This document shows, in pieces, positions 34,038 to 43,245 of a stretch of DNA of 51,940 nucleotides. Position 1 is the stretch's first letter. Each line of letters opens with the position of its first letter. A program made the position numbers and the translations under genes. Below the pieces are notes generated by a model that saw nothing but the letters and a program-made list of their open reading frames with translations, was not told where the DNA came from and did no database searches. The DNA lies in NCBI GenBank assembly GCA_964646425.1, contig CAZYEI010000006.1, positions 1 to 51,940 of the forward strand, written 5' to 3'. The stretch comes from CAZYEI01 sp964646425. GTDB taxonomy: Bacteria > Bacillota_I > Bacilli_A > RFN20 > JAISJY01.

Positions 34038-35908
34038 TATCGTATATTAATAAAATAATTACTGCCAAATGAGGACAATTCACCTTTGATAGGATCGACA
34101 CAATATTCAACAACTCTACTATTACCTATTTTATACCACTGTTCATTAATATCTTTACATATTTCATTAGCAATTTTTTGAAATAAAACTTTTGAAATGC
34201 TAGAGTTTTCAATTTCTTCACCATCATCATTTCCCGTCCAAACAGCAATAACATAGTTAGGATTATAACCAATTACATAGTTATCACTTTTAGTTGAACC
34301 TGTTTTGGTAGCAAATAGCTGTTTGGTTTGATAATTTAACATCGTAGGTTTAATGTTTTTATAAGCATTTTTATCATAAGGAGCTAATAAACTTGATGCT
34401 AAAACAATAAGATGATCATATGAAAGTATTTTGCTAAATCTATTAGCGTTATTATATAACACTTCGCCTGAAAACGTTTCAATTCTTTTGATAAAGCTTG
34501 GATAATATTTTTTGCCTAATGATGCAAAAGTATGATACATATTTGTTAACTCCATTAAAGTCATCTCAGTAGTTCCTAATGCAAGTGAAGGCAAACAATT
34601 TTCTTCATCAGTAAATAGTTCTAAAGCATTCTTTAATAATTTACTTCCTAAATATAACATTGTTTTCACTGCATAAATATTATCACTTGTTGCTATTGCT
34701 TCAAGCATTGTTATTTTTCTATTAGGATAAATATCGCCATAGTTAATCGGAGCATAATCACCATAATCTTTAATATGGAAGACTGTTCTTTCGCTCATAA
34801 GTTTAGTAAGTGGAGTAAAATTATTAAGCAAAGCTAAATAATATAATAAAGGTTTAACAGTTGAGCCAATTTGTCTCTTACTATTAAGAGCACGATTATA
34901 GGTCGATTTTAAATAATCTTTTCCTCCAAATATTGCAACCACCTCAGGAGTATCCGTCTTCATAATAACAATTGCTAATTCCAGTTTTTCAAGAAGTGAA
35001 TCATATTGTTTAATTATAGTATTAACTTTTTTGTATACATTTACATCTAGATATGTATAAACTTTAATACCTTGAGCTAATAATTTATTAACATCATACC
35101 CTAAATTCTTTAATTCTAAAATCACACTATCCCGATAATAATTTATATTAGTTGTATTCTTATGTTTAATTCTCTTTATTTCTAAATGTTCATTTTTTGT
35201 TTCTTCATAACAATTAAAATTAATAATTTTATTATCATATAACGCTTTGAGAACAACATTTTTTCTTTGTAAAGCTTTATTATTCACTTCATCATAATAA
35301 TATGTATTAGGAGAATGAACTAAACCAGCTAAAAATGCGCTTTGAGCCAAAGAAAGATTAATACTTGGTAAATCAAAATAATATAAACTAGCTGCTTCTA
35401 CTCCATATAAATCACCACCAAAAAAAATATTATTTAAGTATATCTCAATGATTTCTTCTTTTGAAAAACTATTTTCTAATTGAATTGTATAAAAAGCTTC
35501 TTTCAATTTTCTTTCCCAACTTTTATTAGAATCTAAAAATAAAGTTCTTGCTAATTGTTGAGTAATTGATGAAGCGCCTTCTTTTTTTAAATCCCCACTT
35601 ATTAGATTATTATACATAGCTTTTATCATCCTTAAATAATCGAAACCATTATGATTATAAAATCTCTTATCTTCTAAGGTAATGAAACAATTAATAATGT
35701 TTTTATTAATTGTTTCATAGGTAATATAATTTGTTTCTTTACCTTTAATTTGATTGAAAATAAGTTTATTATCATTATCATATATTTCAATATAATTAGT
35801 ATAATTAAGTTTTGGTAATGGTTTAATATATGTGATTGTAATTATTCCTCCATATAAAGAAATAATAAAAAAAAGTAATAAAAAGAATATAAAAAATGTT
35901 TTTTTCAA
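34037..35908 (-). CDS. Class A penicillin-binding protein (bifunctional transglycosylase/transpeptidase)
   Basis: Polymerises and cross-links peptidoglycan at the outer face of the membrane. About 623 residues with one N-terminal membrane anchor. The GT51 transglycosylase has the catalytic glutamate in TLEDKRFYNHNGFD, then KKEGASSITQQLART and KLKEAFYTIQLE. The transpeptidase has SxxK as GSTVKP, SDN in ATSDNIYAVK, and KTGSTKSDN. All three active-site motifs are present. Translation probably starts at TTG 35908, which has AAGG 8 nt before it; the GTG three codons earlier overlaps that site. Proves the organism has a cell wall. Confidence 0.92.
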   Translation of the reverse strand: MKKTFFIFFLLLFFIISLYGGIITITYIKPLPKLNYTNYIEIYDNDNKLIFNQIKGKETNYITYETINKNIINCFITLEDKRFYNHNGFDYLRMIKAMYNNLISGDLKKEGASSITQQLARTLFLDSNKSWERKLKEAFYTIQLENSFSKEEIIEIYLNNIFFGGDLYGVEAASLYYFDLPSINLSLAQSAFLAGLVHSPNTYYYDEVNNKALQRKNVVLKALYDNKIINFNCYEETKNEHLEIKRIKHKNTTNINYYRDSVILELKNLGYDVNKLLAQGIKVYTYLDVNVYKKVNTIIKQYDSLLEKLELAIVIMKTDTPEVVAIFGGKDYLKSTYNRALNSKRQIGSTVKPLLYYLALLNNFTPLTKLMSERTVFHIKDYGDYAPINYGDIYPNRKITMLEAIATSDNIYAVKTMLYLGSKLLKNALELFTDEENCLPSLALGTTEMTLMELTNMYHTFASLGKKYYPSFIKRIETFSGEVLYNNANRFSKILSYDHLIVLASSLLAPYDKNAYKNIKPTMLNYQTKQLFATKTGSTKSDNYVIGYNPNYVIAVWTGNDDGEEIENSSISKVLFQKIANEICKDINEQWYKIGNSRVVEYCVDPIKGELSSFGSNYFINIR

Positions 35909-35938
35909 AATAAACACCTTCTTTTCTACTTTTAGTAT

Positions 35939-35967
35939 TTGTAATATTTGCTAAAAAAATATATAAT
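35939..35967 (+). promoter_or_regulatory. Promoter of the Mrp/NBP35 gene
   Basis: TTGTAA (35939-35944), a 17-bp spacer and TATAAT (35962-35967), about 30 nt before the ATG at 35998. Confidence 0.7.
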
Positions 35968-35997
35968 ATTCTTGTTATTTTATATGGAGGAGTTATT

Positions 35998-36819
35998 ATG
36001 AGTCAATCTTGTAATCACGATTGTGCTAATTGCCAAGAAAATTGCGAGCAAAGAGACCCTAAATCATTTTTAGTTGCTCATCATCCTAATAGTAATATCA
36101 AAAGCGTTGTCGGTGTTGTTAGTGGTAAGGGAGGAGTAGGAAAATCTCTTGTTACCTCACTACTTGCTGTTACCACAAATAAAATGGGATTAGGAACTGC
36201 TATTATGGATGCCGATATTACTGGTCCATCTATTCCTAAAGTTTTTGGAATTACTGAAAAAGCCACTGGAAATGAACAAGGTATTTATCCAGTTACAACT
36301 GCATCTGGCATTGATATTATGTCAATGAATTTAATATTAGAAAATGCAGATGATCCTGTTATTTGGAGAGGTCCTGTTATTGCAGGTACAGTTACTCAAT
36401 TTTGGACAGATGTTGTTTATGAAAATGCAGATGTATTGTACATTGATATGCCACCAGGCACTGGAGATGTAACCTTAACAGTTTTTCAATCAATTCCACT
36501 AACTGGAATTGTAATAGTTACTAGCCCTCAGGATTTAGTTTCTATGATTGTAGCAAAAGCTGTTAATATGGCAAAATTAATGAATATTCCTATTTTAGGA
36601 ATCGTTGAAAACTATAGTTATTATGAATGTGATGAATGCCACAAGAAAGTTGAAATTTTTGGAAAATCAAAAATTGAAGAAGTAGCTAAAAAATTTGGTA
36701 TTGAAACAGTAGTTAAACTACCATTAGATCCTAAACTTGCAAAGCTTTGCGATGAGGGAAAAATTGAGTTGTATGATAAAAACGACTTACAACCAATTAT
36801 CGAAAATTTATTAGACTAA
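35998..36819 (+). CDS. Mrp/NBP35-family iron-sulfur cluster carrier ATPase
   Basis: P-loop ATPase of 273 residues thought to hold and transfer iron-sulfur clusters to apoproteins. The deviant Walker A is GKGGVGKSLVTS, followed by MDADITGPSIPKVFG and YIDMPPGTGDVTL. Near the C-terminus is a CxxC pair (ECDECH) that would bridge a cluster between subunits. The N-terminus carries four cysteines at positions 5, 9, 12 and 16 (CNHDCANCQENC), like the NBP35 subgroup rather than plain ApbC/Mrp. It has its own promoter and terminator. GGAGGAG site. Confidence 0.9.
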   Translation: MSQSCNHDCANCQENCEQRDPKSFLVAHHPNSNIKSVVGVVSGKGGVGKSLVTSLLAVTTNKMGLGTAIMDADITGPSIPKVFGITEKATGNEQGIYPVTTASGIDIMSMNLILENADDPVIWRGPVIAGTVTQFWTDVVYENADVLYIDMPPGTGDVTLTVFQSIPLTGIVIVTSPQDLVSMIVAKAVNMAKLMNIPILGIVENYSYYECDECHKKVEIFGKSKIEEVAKKFGIETVVKLPLDPKLAKLCDEGKIELYDKNDLQPIIENLLD

Positions 36820-36830
36820 AAAATAAAAAG

Positions 36831-36862
36831 AGTTAAGAAGCATTATATTCTTAGCTTTTTTT
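36831..36862 (+). terminator. Terminator of the Mrp/NBP35 gene
   Basis: Nine-base stem with one G-U pair (36831-36839 with 36848-36856), followed by TTTTTT. Confidence 0.65.
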
Positions 36863-36904
36863 GACTTAAGCAAAGAAACTACTGCTTTTCTCTTTTTAAT
36901 CTTG

Positions 36905-36933
36905 TTGAATTATTTATAATTCAATGTTATAAT
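36905..36933 (+). promoter_or_regulatory. Promoter of the DUF1934-argS-rpoE operon
   Basis: TTGAAT (36905-36910), a 17-bp spacer and TATAAT (36928-36933), with TG at the extended -10 position. The start codon follows 20 nt later. No T-box leader precedes argS. Confidence 0.75.
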
Positions 36934-36953
36934 TAACCGAGTTGGGTGAGAAT

Positions 36954-37352
36954 ATGAAAAAAGTTTTTTTAAATTTTACAAGTATTATTAAACAAGAGGG
37001 ACATCAACATAAAACTAAAATTTTTGTTCCTGGAGTTTTAAGTACATTAAGCAACGGAAATCAATTAGTTTTTAATGACACTAGTGATAATCAAGTTGTA
37101 AAAACTAGAATCAATTATTCAAGTAATCATGTATATATTAGTAGAGAAACAAATCCTCCAACAAGAATGACATTAATGAAAAACCAATATATTGAAATGT
37201 TATATCCTACTCAATACGGAGAACTTTCAATGCAAACTTTCTTAGATTATATTGAAATATCAAAAAATGGTTTACATTTTAGTTATAAGTTAATTTATCA
37301 AGAATCAATTTTAGGAGAATATCAGATTGATATAGAATATAAGGAGGGATAA
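36954..37352 (+). CDS. DUF1934 (YwiB-like) beta-barrel protein
   Basis: A 132-residue protein with alternating beta strands and no signal peptide, matching the DUF1934/YwiB family. Such proteins have a small lipocalin-like barrel, unknown ligand, and commonly lie beside argS, as here. Recognisable stretches are FTSIIKQEGHQH, NHVYISRETNPPTRMTL and YELMQTFLDYI-like QTFLDYIEI. The ATG at 36954 is chosen because GGGTGAG lies before it; the frame also opens at a TTG four codons earlier. The gene ends 1 nt before argS, whose AGGAGGG site lies in its last codons. Confidence 0.8.
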   Translation: MKKVFLNFTSIIKQEGHQHKTKIFVPGVLSTLSNGNQLVFNDTSDNQVVKTRINYSSNHVYISRETNPPTRMTLMKNQYIEMLYPTQYGELSMQTFLDYIEISKNGLHFSYKLIYQESILGEYQIDIEYKEG

Positions 37353-37353
37353 T

Positions 37354-39012
37354 ATGGCTAATGCTATTGAAACAAAATTAATTAATACAATTAAAAATGC
37401 CTTAATAAAAGCATTTCCGGATTTAGATATCAGTTCTGTAAATATAATGATTGAGATTCCTAGTATTCAAAAATTCGGAGATTATTCTTCAAATGTTGCA
37501 ATGCAACTTACAAGAATTTTAAGGCAAAATCCTCGTAATATTGCTGATTTAATTATTAATAATTTAAATCTTGATGAGGGTGACATAGAAAAAGTCGAAA
37601 TTGCTGGTGCTGGTTTCATTAATTTCTTTATGAAAAAAGGAAGTCTAGGTACCATTATTCAAACAATTATCACCCAAGATAAAAGTTTTGGAAAAAGTAA
37701 CTATGGAAACGGTAAAAGTTATGACGTTGAATTTGTCTCAGCTAATCCAACAGGAGATTTACATTTAGGACATGCAAGACAAGCCGCTTTAGGAGATTCA
37801 ATTTGTCGTTTACTAGAAGCCGTTGGATATGAAGTCGAAAGAGAATATTATATTAACGACGCAGGAAATCAAATTCATAATTTAGCATTATCATTAAAAG
37901 CTAGATATAATCAAATATTTGATCCTAATTATAAAATGCCTGAAGATGGATATTTTGGTCCTGATGTAATAGGAATTGCTCAAAATCTAGCTCGTGAAGT
38001 TGGTAATAAATATGCTAATTTAGAAGATGAAGAAACTTATCAATTTTTTAGAACCTATGGTGTAAAAAAAGAATTAGAAAAATTACAAAAAGATTTAGCA
38101 GACTTTAGAGTAAACTTTACTGTTTGGAGTTCGGAAACTGAAATTAGAAAACAAGGTTTTGTTGAAAAAGCAGTCAACACACTTAGAGATAAAGGCTATT
38201 TATATGAACATGAAGATGCAACATGGTTTAGAACAACTGATTTCGGTGATGATAAAGATCGTGTTATTATAAAAAAAGATGGTTCATATACTTATTTAAC
38301 TCCAGATATTGCTTATCATATCCAAAAATTATCTCGTGGTTATGATTTCCTTGTAGACCTACTTGGAGCAGACCATCATGGATATATAGCAAGAATGAAA
38401 GCTGCAATTCAAGCCTTAGGTCATGAACCTAATAAGCTTGAAATTGAACTAGTACAGATGGTTCGCTTAATTAAAGATGGACAAGAAATGAAAATGTCAA
38501 AGAGAACTGGTAATGCTGTAACAATTAGAGAATTATGTGAAGATGTAGGAATTGATGCAGTTAGATATTTCTTTGTTGCTAGAAGTGCTTCATCTCATTT
38601 AGATTTTGATTTAGATCTTGCTGTAGCATCTTCAAGTGAAAATCCTGTGTATTATGCCCAATATGCTCATGCAAGAACTTGTCAAATTTTAGAACTTGCT
38701 AAAAAGCATAATTTAAAAATCAATACTGAATGTAAAAACTTAGAACATATCAAGGAAATAGACCTAATGAAATTTTTAGCTACCTTCCCCGATGTTGTTC
38801 TTGAGGCAGCACATTCATTTACACCAAGCAAAATAACAAACTACACACAAAAACTTGCACAATTATTCCATGCGTTTTATAATGAATGTAAGGTTATTGA
38901 TTTAGCAAACATTGAATTGTCGCAAGATAGACTAGCACTTGTAGAAGCAACTAGAATCACAATGCGAAATGCTTTAAATCTTGTTGGAGTAAATGCTCCA
39001 AATAAAATGTAA
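37354..39012 (+). CDS. argS: Arginyl-tRNA synthetase
   Basis: Charges tRNA-Arg with arginine. A 552-residue class I synthetase. The HIGH-type signature is ANPTGDLHLGHARQAALGD, and the KMSKS-type loop is EMKMSKRTGNAV. The N-terminal additive domain recognises the tRNA, with ANGAGFIN-like VEIAGAGFINFF, and the C-terminal anticodon-binding helical domain ends ALNLVGVNAPNKM. Normal length. It is translated directly after the DUF1934 gene and followed 17 nt later by rpoE. Confidence 0.97.
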   Translation: MANAIETKLINTIKNALIKAFPDLDISSVNIMIEIPSIQKFGDYSSNVAMQLTRILRQNPRNIADLIINNLNLDEGDIEKVEIAGAGFINFFMKKGSLGTIIQTIITQDKSFGKSNYGNGKSYDVEFVSANPTGDLHLGHARQAALGDSICRLLEAVGYEVEREYYINDAGNQIHNLALSLKARYNQIFDPNYKMPEDGYFGPDVIGIAQNLAREVGNKYANLEDEETYQFFRTYGVKKELEKLQKDLADFRVNFTVWSSETEIRKQGFVEKAVNTLRDKGYLYEHEDATWFRTTDFGDDKDRVIIKKDGSYTYLTPDIAYHIQKLSRGYDFLVDLLGADHHGYIARMKAAIQALGHEPNKLEIELVQMVRLIKDGQEMKMSKRTGNAVTIRELCEDVGIDAVRYFFVARSASSHLDFDLDLAVASSSENPVYYAQYAHARTCQILELAKKHNLKINTECKNLEHIKEIDLMKFLATFPDVVLEAAHSFTPSKITNYTQKLAQLFHAFYNECKVIDLANIELSQDRLALVEATRITMRNALNLVGVNAPNKM

Positions 39013-39029
39013 ATTAAGGAGGAAAAAAT

Positions 39030-39428
39030 ATGTTAAATAGAAATCAAAAATCAATGCGTGATATTGCTTATGACTTACTAAGTAAAAAGAAGAATCCTGT
39101 AGTTTTTGATAAATTATGGAAAGAAGTTTCAGAAATATTAGGTCTTAGTGAAGAAGAAGCCCAAGATAAAATTGGAAGATTCTATACTCACATTACATTA
39201 GATGGTCGCTTTGTCTTATTAGAAAACAATACTTGGGATTTAAGAAGTCGTCATAAATTTGAAGAAATTACTATTGATATGAATGATCTTTATGATGAAG
39301 ATGAAAGCGAAGAAGATATCATTGATGAAGACGATGATGATGGATATTTAGATGATGAAGAAGACGATGAAGATTCTAAAAAAACATCTAAAAATATCTA
39401 TGAAGATGATGATATTAATGACATTTAA
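39030..39428 (+). CDS. rpoE: RNA polymerase delta subunit
   Basis: A Bacillota-specific RNA polymerase subunit that promotes core recycling and promoter selectivity. A 132-residue protein. The folded N-terminal HARE-type domain spans about residues 1-85 (SMRDIAYDLLSKKKNPVVFDKLWKEV, FYTHITLDGRFVLLENNTWDLRSR). It is followed by a disordered tail almost entirely of Asp and Glu, the hallmark of delta. AAGGAGG site. The operon ends at the terminator at 39432. Confidence 0.94.
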   Translation: MLNRNQKSMRDIAYDLLSKKKNPVVFDKLWKEVSEILGLSEEEAQDKIGRFYTHITLDGRFVLLENNTWDLRSRHKFEEITIDMNDLYDEDESEEDIIDEDDDDGYLDDEEDDEDSKKTSKNIYEDDDINDI

Positions 39429-39431
39429 ATA

Positions 39432-39458
39432 GGATTAGCTAATAAAGCTAATCCTTTT
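39432..39458 (+). terminator. Terminator of the rpoE operon
   Basis: Perfect 9-bp stem GGATTAGCT/AGCTAATCC (39432-39440 with 39446-39454), 5-nt loop, followed by TTTTAG. Confidence 0.8.
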
Positions 39459-39483
39459 AGTTATTAAGGAGAACTATAAATAT

Positions 39484-40302
39484 ATGAAAATAAACAATAA
39501 AAAAACACACTGGAATGAAGTTTCTAGTTGGTATGATGAATTAGTAGGACAAGATGGTAGTGATTACCATATTAATGTAATTTTTCCAAACTTACTTCGT
39601 CTTTTAAAAGAAAGAAACAAAGATAAAAAAACACAATACATTTTAGATCTTGCTTGTGGTCAAGGTGCTTTATGTCGCTTTTTAACAAAAGAAGGATATA
39701 AAGTAACTGGGGTAGAACTTGCTAAAGATTTACTTAAATCTGCTCAAGCAAGAACAAAAAATAATTCAATTACTTATCTTTATGGCGATGTCACCAAATT
39801 ATTAGATGAAAACAATAATCTTATTAAACCATTTAAAGAAAACACCTATGATGCTGTCACTATTATTTTAGCAATTCAAAATATTAGCCCCTTAAGTCCA
39901 GTTTGGCAGGCTATAAAAAAACTTTTAAAACCAAATGGTGATTTATATATTGTAATGATGCATCCCTGTTTTAGAATTCCTCAATATGCAAATTGGAATT
40001 GGAATGAACAAGAACATCGACAAGAACGTACTATTTGGAAATATTTAAAAAGTAAAGAAATACATATTACTGCTCATCCTGGAAAAAAGGCTTATAATCT
40101 AGATGATACTACAACAACTCATTTCCATCGTCCTCTTCAAGCCTACATTAATACATTAAATAATGCTGGTCTTAGCATAACACATTTAGATGAATGGATA
40201 TCACATAAAAAAGAACAAAAAGGAATCAAATCCGAAGCAATTGATCTTTCAAGGGAAGAATTCCCAATGTTTCTTTGCTTAAGAGCAACTAAAAATGCTT
40301 AA
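39484..40302 (+). CDS. SAM-dependent class I methyltransferase
   Basis: A 272-residue soluble methyltransferase. SAM-binding motif I reads ILDLACGQGALCRFLTKEG, followed by the acidic strand end VTGVELAKDLL and the motif IV region DAVTIILAIQNI. The later region LYIVMMHPCFRIP and the Trp-rich NWNWNEQEH are distinctive and may form the substrate pocket. The substrate cannot be assigned. It lies after rpoE but beyond a terminator, with a GGAGA site 12 nt before the ATG. It may be a small-molecule or ubiquinone/tRNA-type methylase. Confidence 0.82.
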   Translation: MKINNKKTHWNEVSSWYDELVGQDGSDYHINVIFPNLLRLLKERNKDKKTQYILDLACGQGALCRFLTKEGYKVTGVELAKDLLKSAQARTKNNSITYLYGDVTKLLDENNNLIKPFKENTYDAVTIILAIQNISPLSPVWQAIKKLLKPNGDLYIVMMHPCFRIPQYANWNWNEQEHRQERTIWKYLKSKEIHITAHPGKKAYNLDDTTTTHFHRPLQAYINTLNNAGLSITHLDEWISHKKEQKGIKSEAIDLSREEFPMFLCLRATKNA

Positions 40303-40325
40303 CCAATCGAGTTAAGCATTTTTTC
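40294..40325. terminator. Bidirectional terminator between the methyltransferase and the iron-type ABC operon
   Basis: Perfect 10-bp stem AATGCTTAAC/GTTAAGCATT (40294-40303 with 40311-40320), with A and T tracts on either side. It includes the methyltransferase stop codon. Confidence 0.8.
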
Positions 40326-40334
40326 TATTAATTT

Positions 40335-41108
40335 TCAATTAAAGCTTATTTCCTTATAAGGTAAATCATTGCTATACACAATATTTTCGCCATAAATTGT
40401 TTTTAATTTATCTAAAGTAATAACATTCTTAGCTAAACCACTATCAAATATTTTTCCATCTTTAAGTAAATAAACTACACTTTCTAAATATAGTGCATGA
40501 TTAGGATTATGGGATGAAAGTATAATTGTCTTTCCTTCTTTATTTGCTAATTCTTTTAATATCGATAAAATTTTATATTGATTTTTAACATCTAAAGCTG
40601 ATGTCGGTTCATCAAGCACTATTATATCAGTATTTTGAATTAATGAGCAACAAATAGCTACAGTTTGCCTTTCACCACCACTAATTTCATTCATTTTCTT
40701 ATCAAGCAAATGTAATATTTCTAATTTTTCTGCCATTTTTTCAACTTTATATTCATCATTTTTATTAGGAGATTGATAAAATTTTAATTTATTTATATTA
40801 CCAAATAATAAATAATCTCTAACTAGGAAATCATCTATGTGATTACTCTTTTGAGATACATATGATAATTTTTTAGCATATTCTCTTATATTGATTTCTT
40901 TGACATTTTTGTCTTCAAAATAAATTTCACCATTATAACTATCTAAAAGTCCAGCGATAATTTTGATTAATGTTGTTTTTCCCGAACCATTCAAACCTAA
41001 CAAAACATTAATTGTTCCCTTTTTAAAACAAACATTCAAATTATCTAAAACTTTTTTACTTTTTTTATTATAACTAAAAGTTAAATTACGCACATCAATC
41101 ATTATCAT
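40335..41108 (-). CDS. Iron/siderophore-type ABC transporter ATPase, FecE/FepC type
   Basis: Powers import of the ligand bound by the lipoprotein at 42107-43177. About 257 residues with Walker A GLNGSGKTTLI, signature EISGGERQ, Walker B IIVLDEPTSALD, and H-loop ILSSHNPNHA. The switch residue context is typical of the FecE family. The frame is open further upstream, but the ATG at 41108 has AGGAGGG 9 nt before it, overlapping the permease gene end by 14 bp. Last gene of a three-gene importer operon. The metal or siderophore substrate is not determinable. Confidence 0.9.
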   Translation of the reverse strand: MIMIDVRNLTFSYNKKSKKVLDNLNVCFKKGTINVLLGLNGSGKTTLIKIIAGLLDSYNGEIYFEDKNVKEINIREYAKKLSYVSQKSNHIDDFLVRDYLLFGNINKLKFYQSPNKNDEYKVEKMAEKLEILHLLDKKMNEISGGERQTVAICCSLIQNTDIIVLDEPTSALDVKNQYKILSILKELANKEGKTIILSSHNPNHALYLESVVYLLKDGKIFDSGLAKNVITLDKLKTIYGENIVYSNDLPYKEISFN

Positions 41109-42114
41109 ATATTGTATCCCTCCTAACAAAGAGTAATGCAACAAAAATAATTGTGCCAAACAATCCTGTAACTGCAGATATAGGTATTTCTGCTGCTGTA
41201 AAAGTTCTTGAAATAACATCGCTAATCACCATGAAAATTGCGCCAAAAATCATACAAAGAGGTAATGATTTTTTAGTATTTCTTCCAACCATTAATCTAA
41301 CAATGTGAGGAACTACCAATCCTATCCAACTTATTGTACCTGCAATTGCCACTGAACTTGCAGTAAGTAAAGTAGCTAATACAATAATTAAAATTCGATA
41401 TCTTTGATAATTAATTCCTTTTGTTTTAGCTTCATCAGGTCCAAGCGCTATAACATTAATACGATAACTTATCAATAAAAGAACTATCGAACAAATACCT
41501 ACAATTGGTAATAACACATAAACATCAATCATCTTTGAATTTTCAAATGAACCCATCAGCCAAAAAGTAATTGTCGATAAAGTAGTTTCAGCATCTGCAA
41601 GATATTTTATAAATGATAAAATAGAACTCATACAACCACCAACAATAATCCCAGATAAAGTTAATATTGTTGATGATTTATTTCTCATTACCTTTGCAAC
41701 AAATAAAGTTATAAATACGGTTAAAATACCAATTACAAAAGCAAAAAAGCCCACCCAAAATGTCGATAATCCAATTATAATAGCCAAAGCAGCACCTACC
41801 CCTGCCCCAGAAGAAACCCCAAGTAAATCCGGAGAAACTAATTTATTTTGAAAAACCTCTTGATAAATTAAACCAGACACACTTAAAGCAAGTCCTGTTA
41901 AAATCGCAATTATAGTACGTGGTAATCTTAAATTAATTATAATACTACGTTCTATAGCATAATTTTCTTTAGAAAATATAATTTTAAAAAAGGTAGATAT
42001 AGATATTCTGTATCTACCTAAAATCAACGCCAATATAAACACAGTTAAAAATAACATCGCTAAAACAATAAAATAAATATATAAAGGTAAATTTTTCCTT
42101 TTTGCTTTATTCAA
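41095..42114 (-). CDS. Iron/siderophore-type ABC transporter permease, FecCD family
   Basis: A 339-residue permease with about ten membrane segments. FecCD features: RLPRTIIAILTGLALSVSGLIYQEVFQNKLVSPDLLGVSSGAGVGAALA near the start, ALGPDEAKTKGINYQRYR in the ATPase-docking loop, and ISWIGLVVPHIVRLMVG near the end. A single permease gene implies a homodimer. It overlaps the binding-protein gene by 8 bp, so translation is coupled. Confidence 0.92.
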   Translation of the reverse strand: MNKAKRKNLPLYIYFIVLAMLFLTVFILALILGRYRISISTFFKIIFSKENYAIERSIIINLRLPRTIIAILTGLALSVSGLIYQEVFQNKLVSPDLLGVSSGAGVGAALAIIIGLSTFWVGFFAFVIGILTVFITLFVAKVMRNKSSTILTLSGIIVGGCMSSILSFIKYLADAETTLSTITFWLMGSFENSKMIDVYVLLPIVGICSIVLLLISYRINVIALGPDEAKTKGINYQRYRILIIVLATLLTASSVAIAGTISWIGLVVPHIVRLMVGRNTKKSLPLCMIFGAIFMVISDVISRTFTAAEIPISAVTGLFGTIIFVALLFVRRDTIYDND

Positions 42115-43177
42115 GAGAATTACCCTCCCTACTTAAGCCATTTAACATATTGTTAGCTTCAGCATCTGTTATTTCCACTTCAAAGAATATCCTACTAAGT
42201 TCCTGAATTTGCAATTTAACATCATAGTTAAATAAATCAGGATAAAATTTATTTGCTTGATCGCATAGAAAAACTGAAGTAAACACTGATATTTGCTCAA
42301 ACATCGTTAAACCAATTGGTATATTATATATTTGATTATTTTTTACTGCATCAAGATTTATATATGGTTCTTTTTGAAGTTCATTAATTAATGTTTTTTG
42401 ATAAATACCACCGACAACAAATACATCAGGATTTTGCGCACATATTTCTTCTGCTGATGGCTTATTAGTCTCAAAGCGATTATTAAGTGGTATCATTCCT
42501 AAAACCTTATATGCATATTCGGTAAAAGAACCAGCATTATCAGTATAACTAATACCTTTATTTTTATCACCACGCACATAATAAATAGTTCTTTTTTCCC
42601 CTTCAAAACCGGCTAATTTAGTTTGAATATCACTAATAATAGATGATAAATTATTTTTCCATATATCAACCTTTTTACTTACTTCTTTATCATCCCATAA
42701 TCTTTTTACTAAATCAGCTAAAAAATAAACATAATTACTATAATCTGGATTCCCATATAAACTAACACACAAAGCAGGTACACCATGTTCATTTAAATTA
42801 TCAGCAATATAACCTTCTGGTGCAAAAACTAAATCAACTCCTCGAGAAATAAATGTTTCATAACTTTCCTCGTATTGTAAACTATATCTCTCATTTACAT
42901 TTGCATCAAATACTGCAGCCCATTCATTAGACAAAAGGGATGAATAAACCCCATCAATATAATCCGAAAGTCCAAAAGCAATCAATAAATCATATGTTGT
43001 TCTAGAAACACATGCAACCTTTTTAGGATTCTTCTTCACTTTCACTGTATTTCCTAGCATATCAGTAACAGCAATAGTATCTTCATCATTGCGAAGATTA
43101 CAAGAAGTTGAAATAGTACATGTAGATAAAATAGCAATCCACATTAAAACAATAGACAATACTTTTTTTAATTTCAT
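42107..43177 (-). CDS. Iron/siderophore-type substrate-binding lipoprotein
   Basis: A 356-residue exported binding protein of the two-lobed TroA/FepB class. An atypical lipobox (ISTSC) follows a hydrophobic segment. The mature start IAVTDMLGNTVKVKKNPKKVACVS is the family signature. GVDLVFAPEGY and QNPDVFVVGG fit the ligand-binding lobes. It captures Fe(III)-siderophore, heme or a corrinoid outside the membrane, and the exact ligand is unknown. The start has GGGAGG 5 nt before it. Upstream is the palindromic leader at 43193-43245, which suggests tight regulation. Confidence 0.88.
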   Translation of the reverse strand: MKLKKVLSIVLMWIAILSTCTISTSCNLRNDEDTIAVTDMLGNTVKVKKNPKKVACVSRTTYDLLIAFGLSDYIDGVYSSLLSNEWAAVFDANVNERYSLQYEESYETFISRGVDLVFAPEGYIADNLNEHGVPALCVSLYGNPDYSNYVYFLADLVKRLWDDKEVSKKVDIWKNNLSSIISDIQTKLAGFEGEKRTIYYVRGDKNKGISYTDNAGSFTEYAYKVLGMIPLNNRFETNKPSAEEICAQNPDVFVVGGIYQKTLINELQKEPYINLDAVKNNQIYNIPIGLTMFEQISVFTSVFLCDQANKFYPDLFNYDVKLQIQELSRIFFEVEITDAEANNMLNGLSREGNSLE

Positions 43178-43192
43178 TTTGACCTCCCTAAG

Positions 43193-43245
43193 AGAGACAC
43201 TTTATTTAAAGTTGCTAAAGACTTAAAGTGTCAATTTAAGTCTCT
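43193..43245 (-). promoter_or_regulatory. Overlapping palindromes in the leader of the iron-type ABC operon
   Basis: Three nested, competing inverted repeats just before the binding-protein gene. Stem A is 43196-43204 with 43224-43232 (GACACTTTA/TAAAGTGTC). Stem B is 43219-43227 with 43235-43243 (AGACTTAAA/TTTAAGTCT). The outer pair is 43193-43198 with 43240-43245 (AGAGAC/GTCTCT). Stems A and B share bases and cannot both form. It could be an RNA switch or a set of repressor sites. It matches no riboswitch class I recognise. Confidence 0.5.

Noticed and set aside
36820..37353. T-box or other leader RNA before argS
   Set aside because: argS follows the DUF1934 gene by 1 nt, and the operon leader is only about 15 nt, too short for a T-box.
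43193..43245. Known cobalamin, FMN or preQ1 riboswitch
   Set aside because: The element is short and lacks the conserved boxes of those classes that I can recall. It is kept as an unexplained structure.
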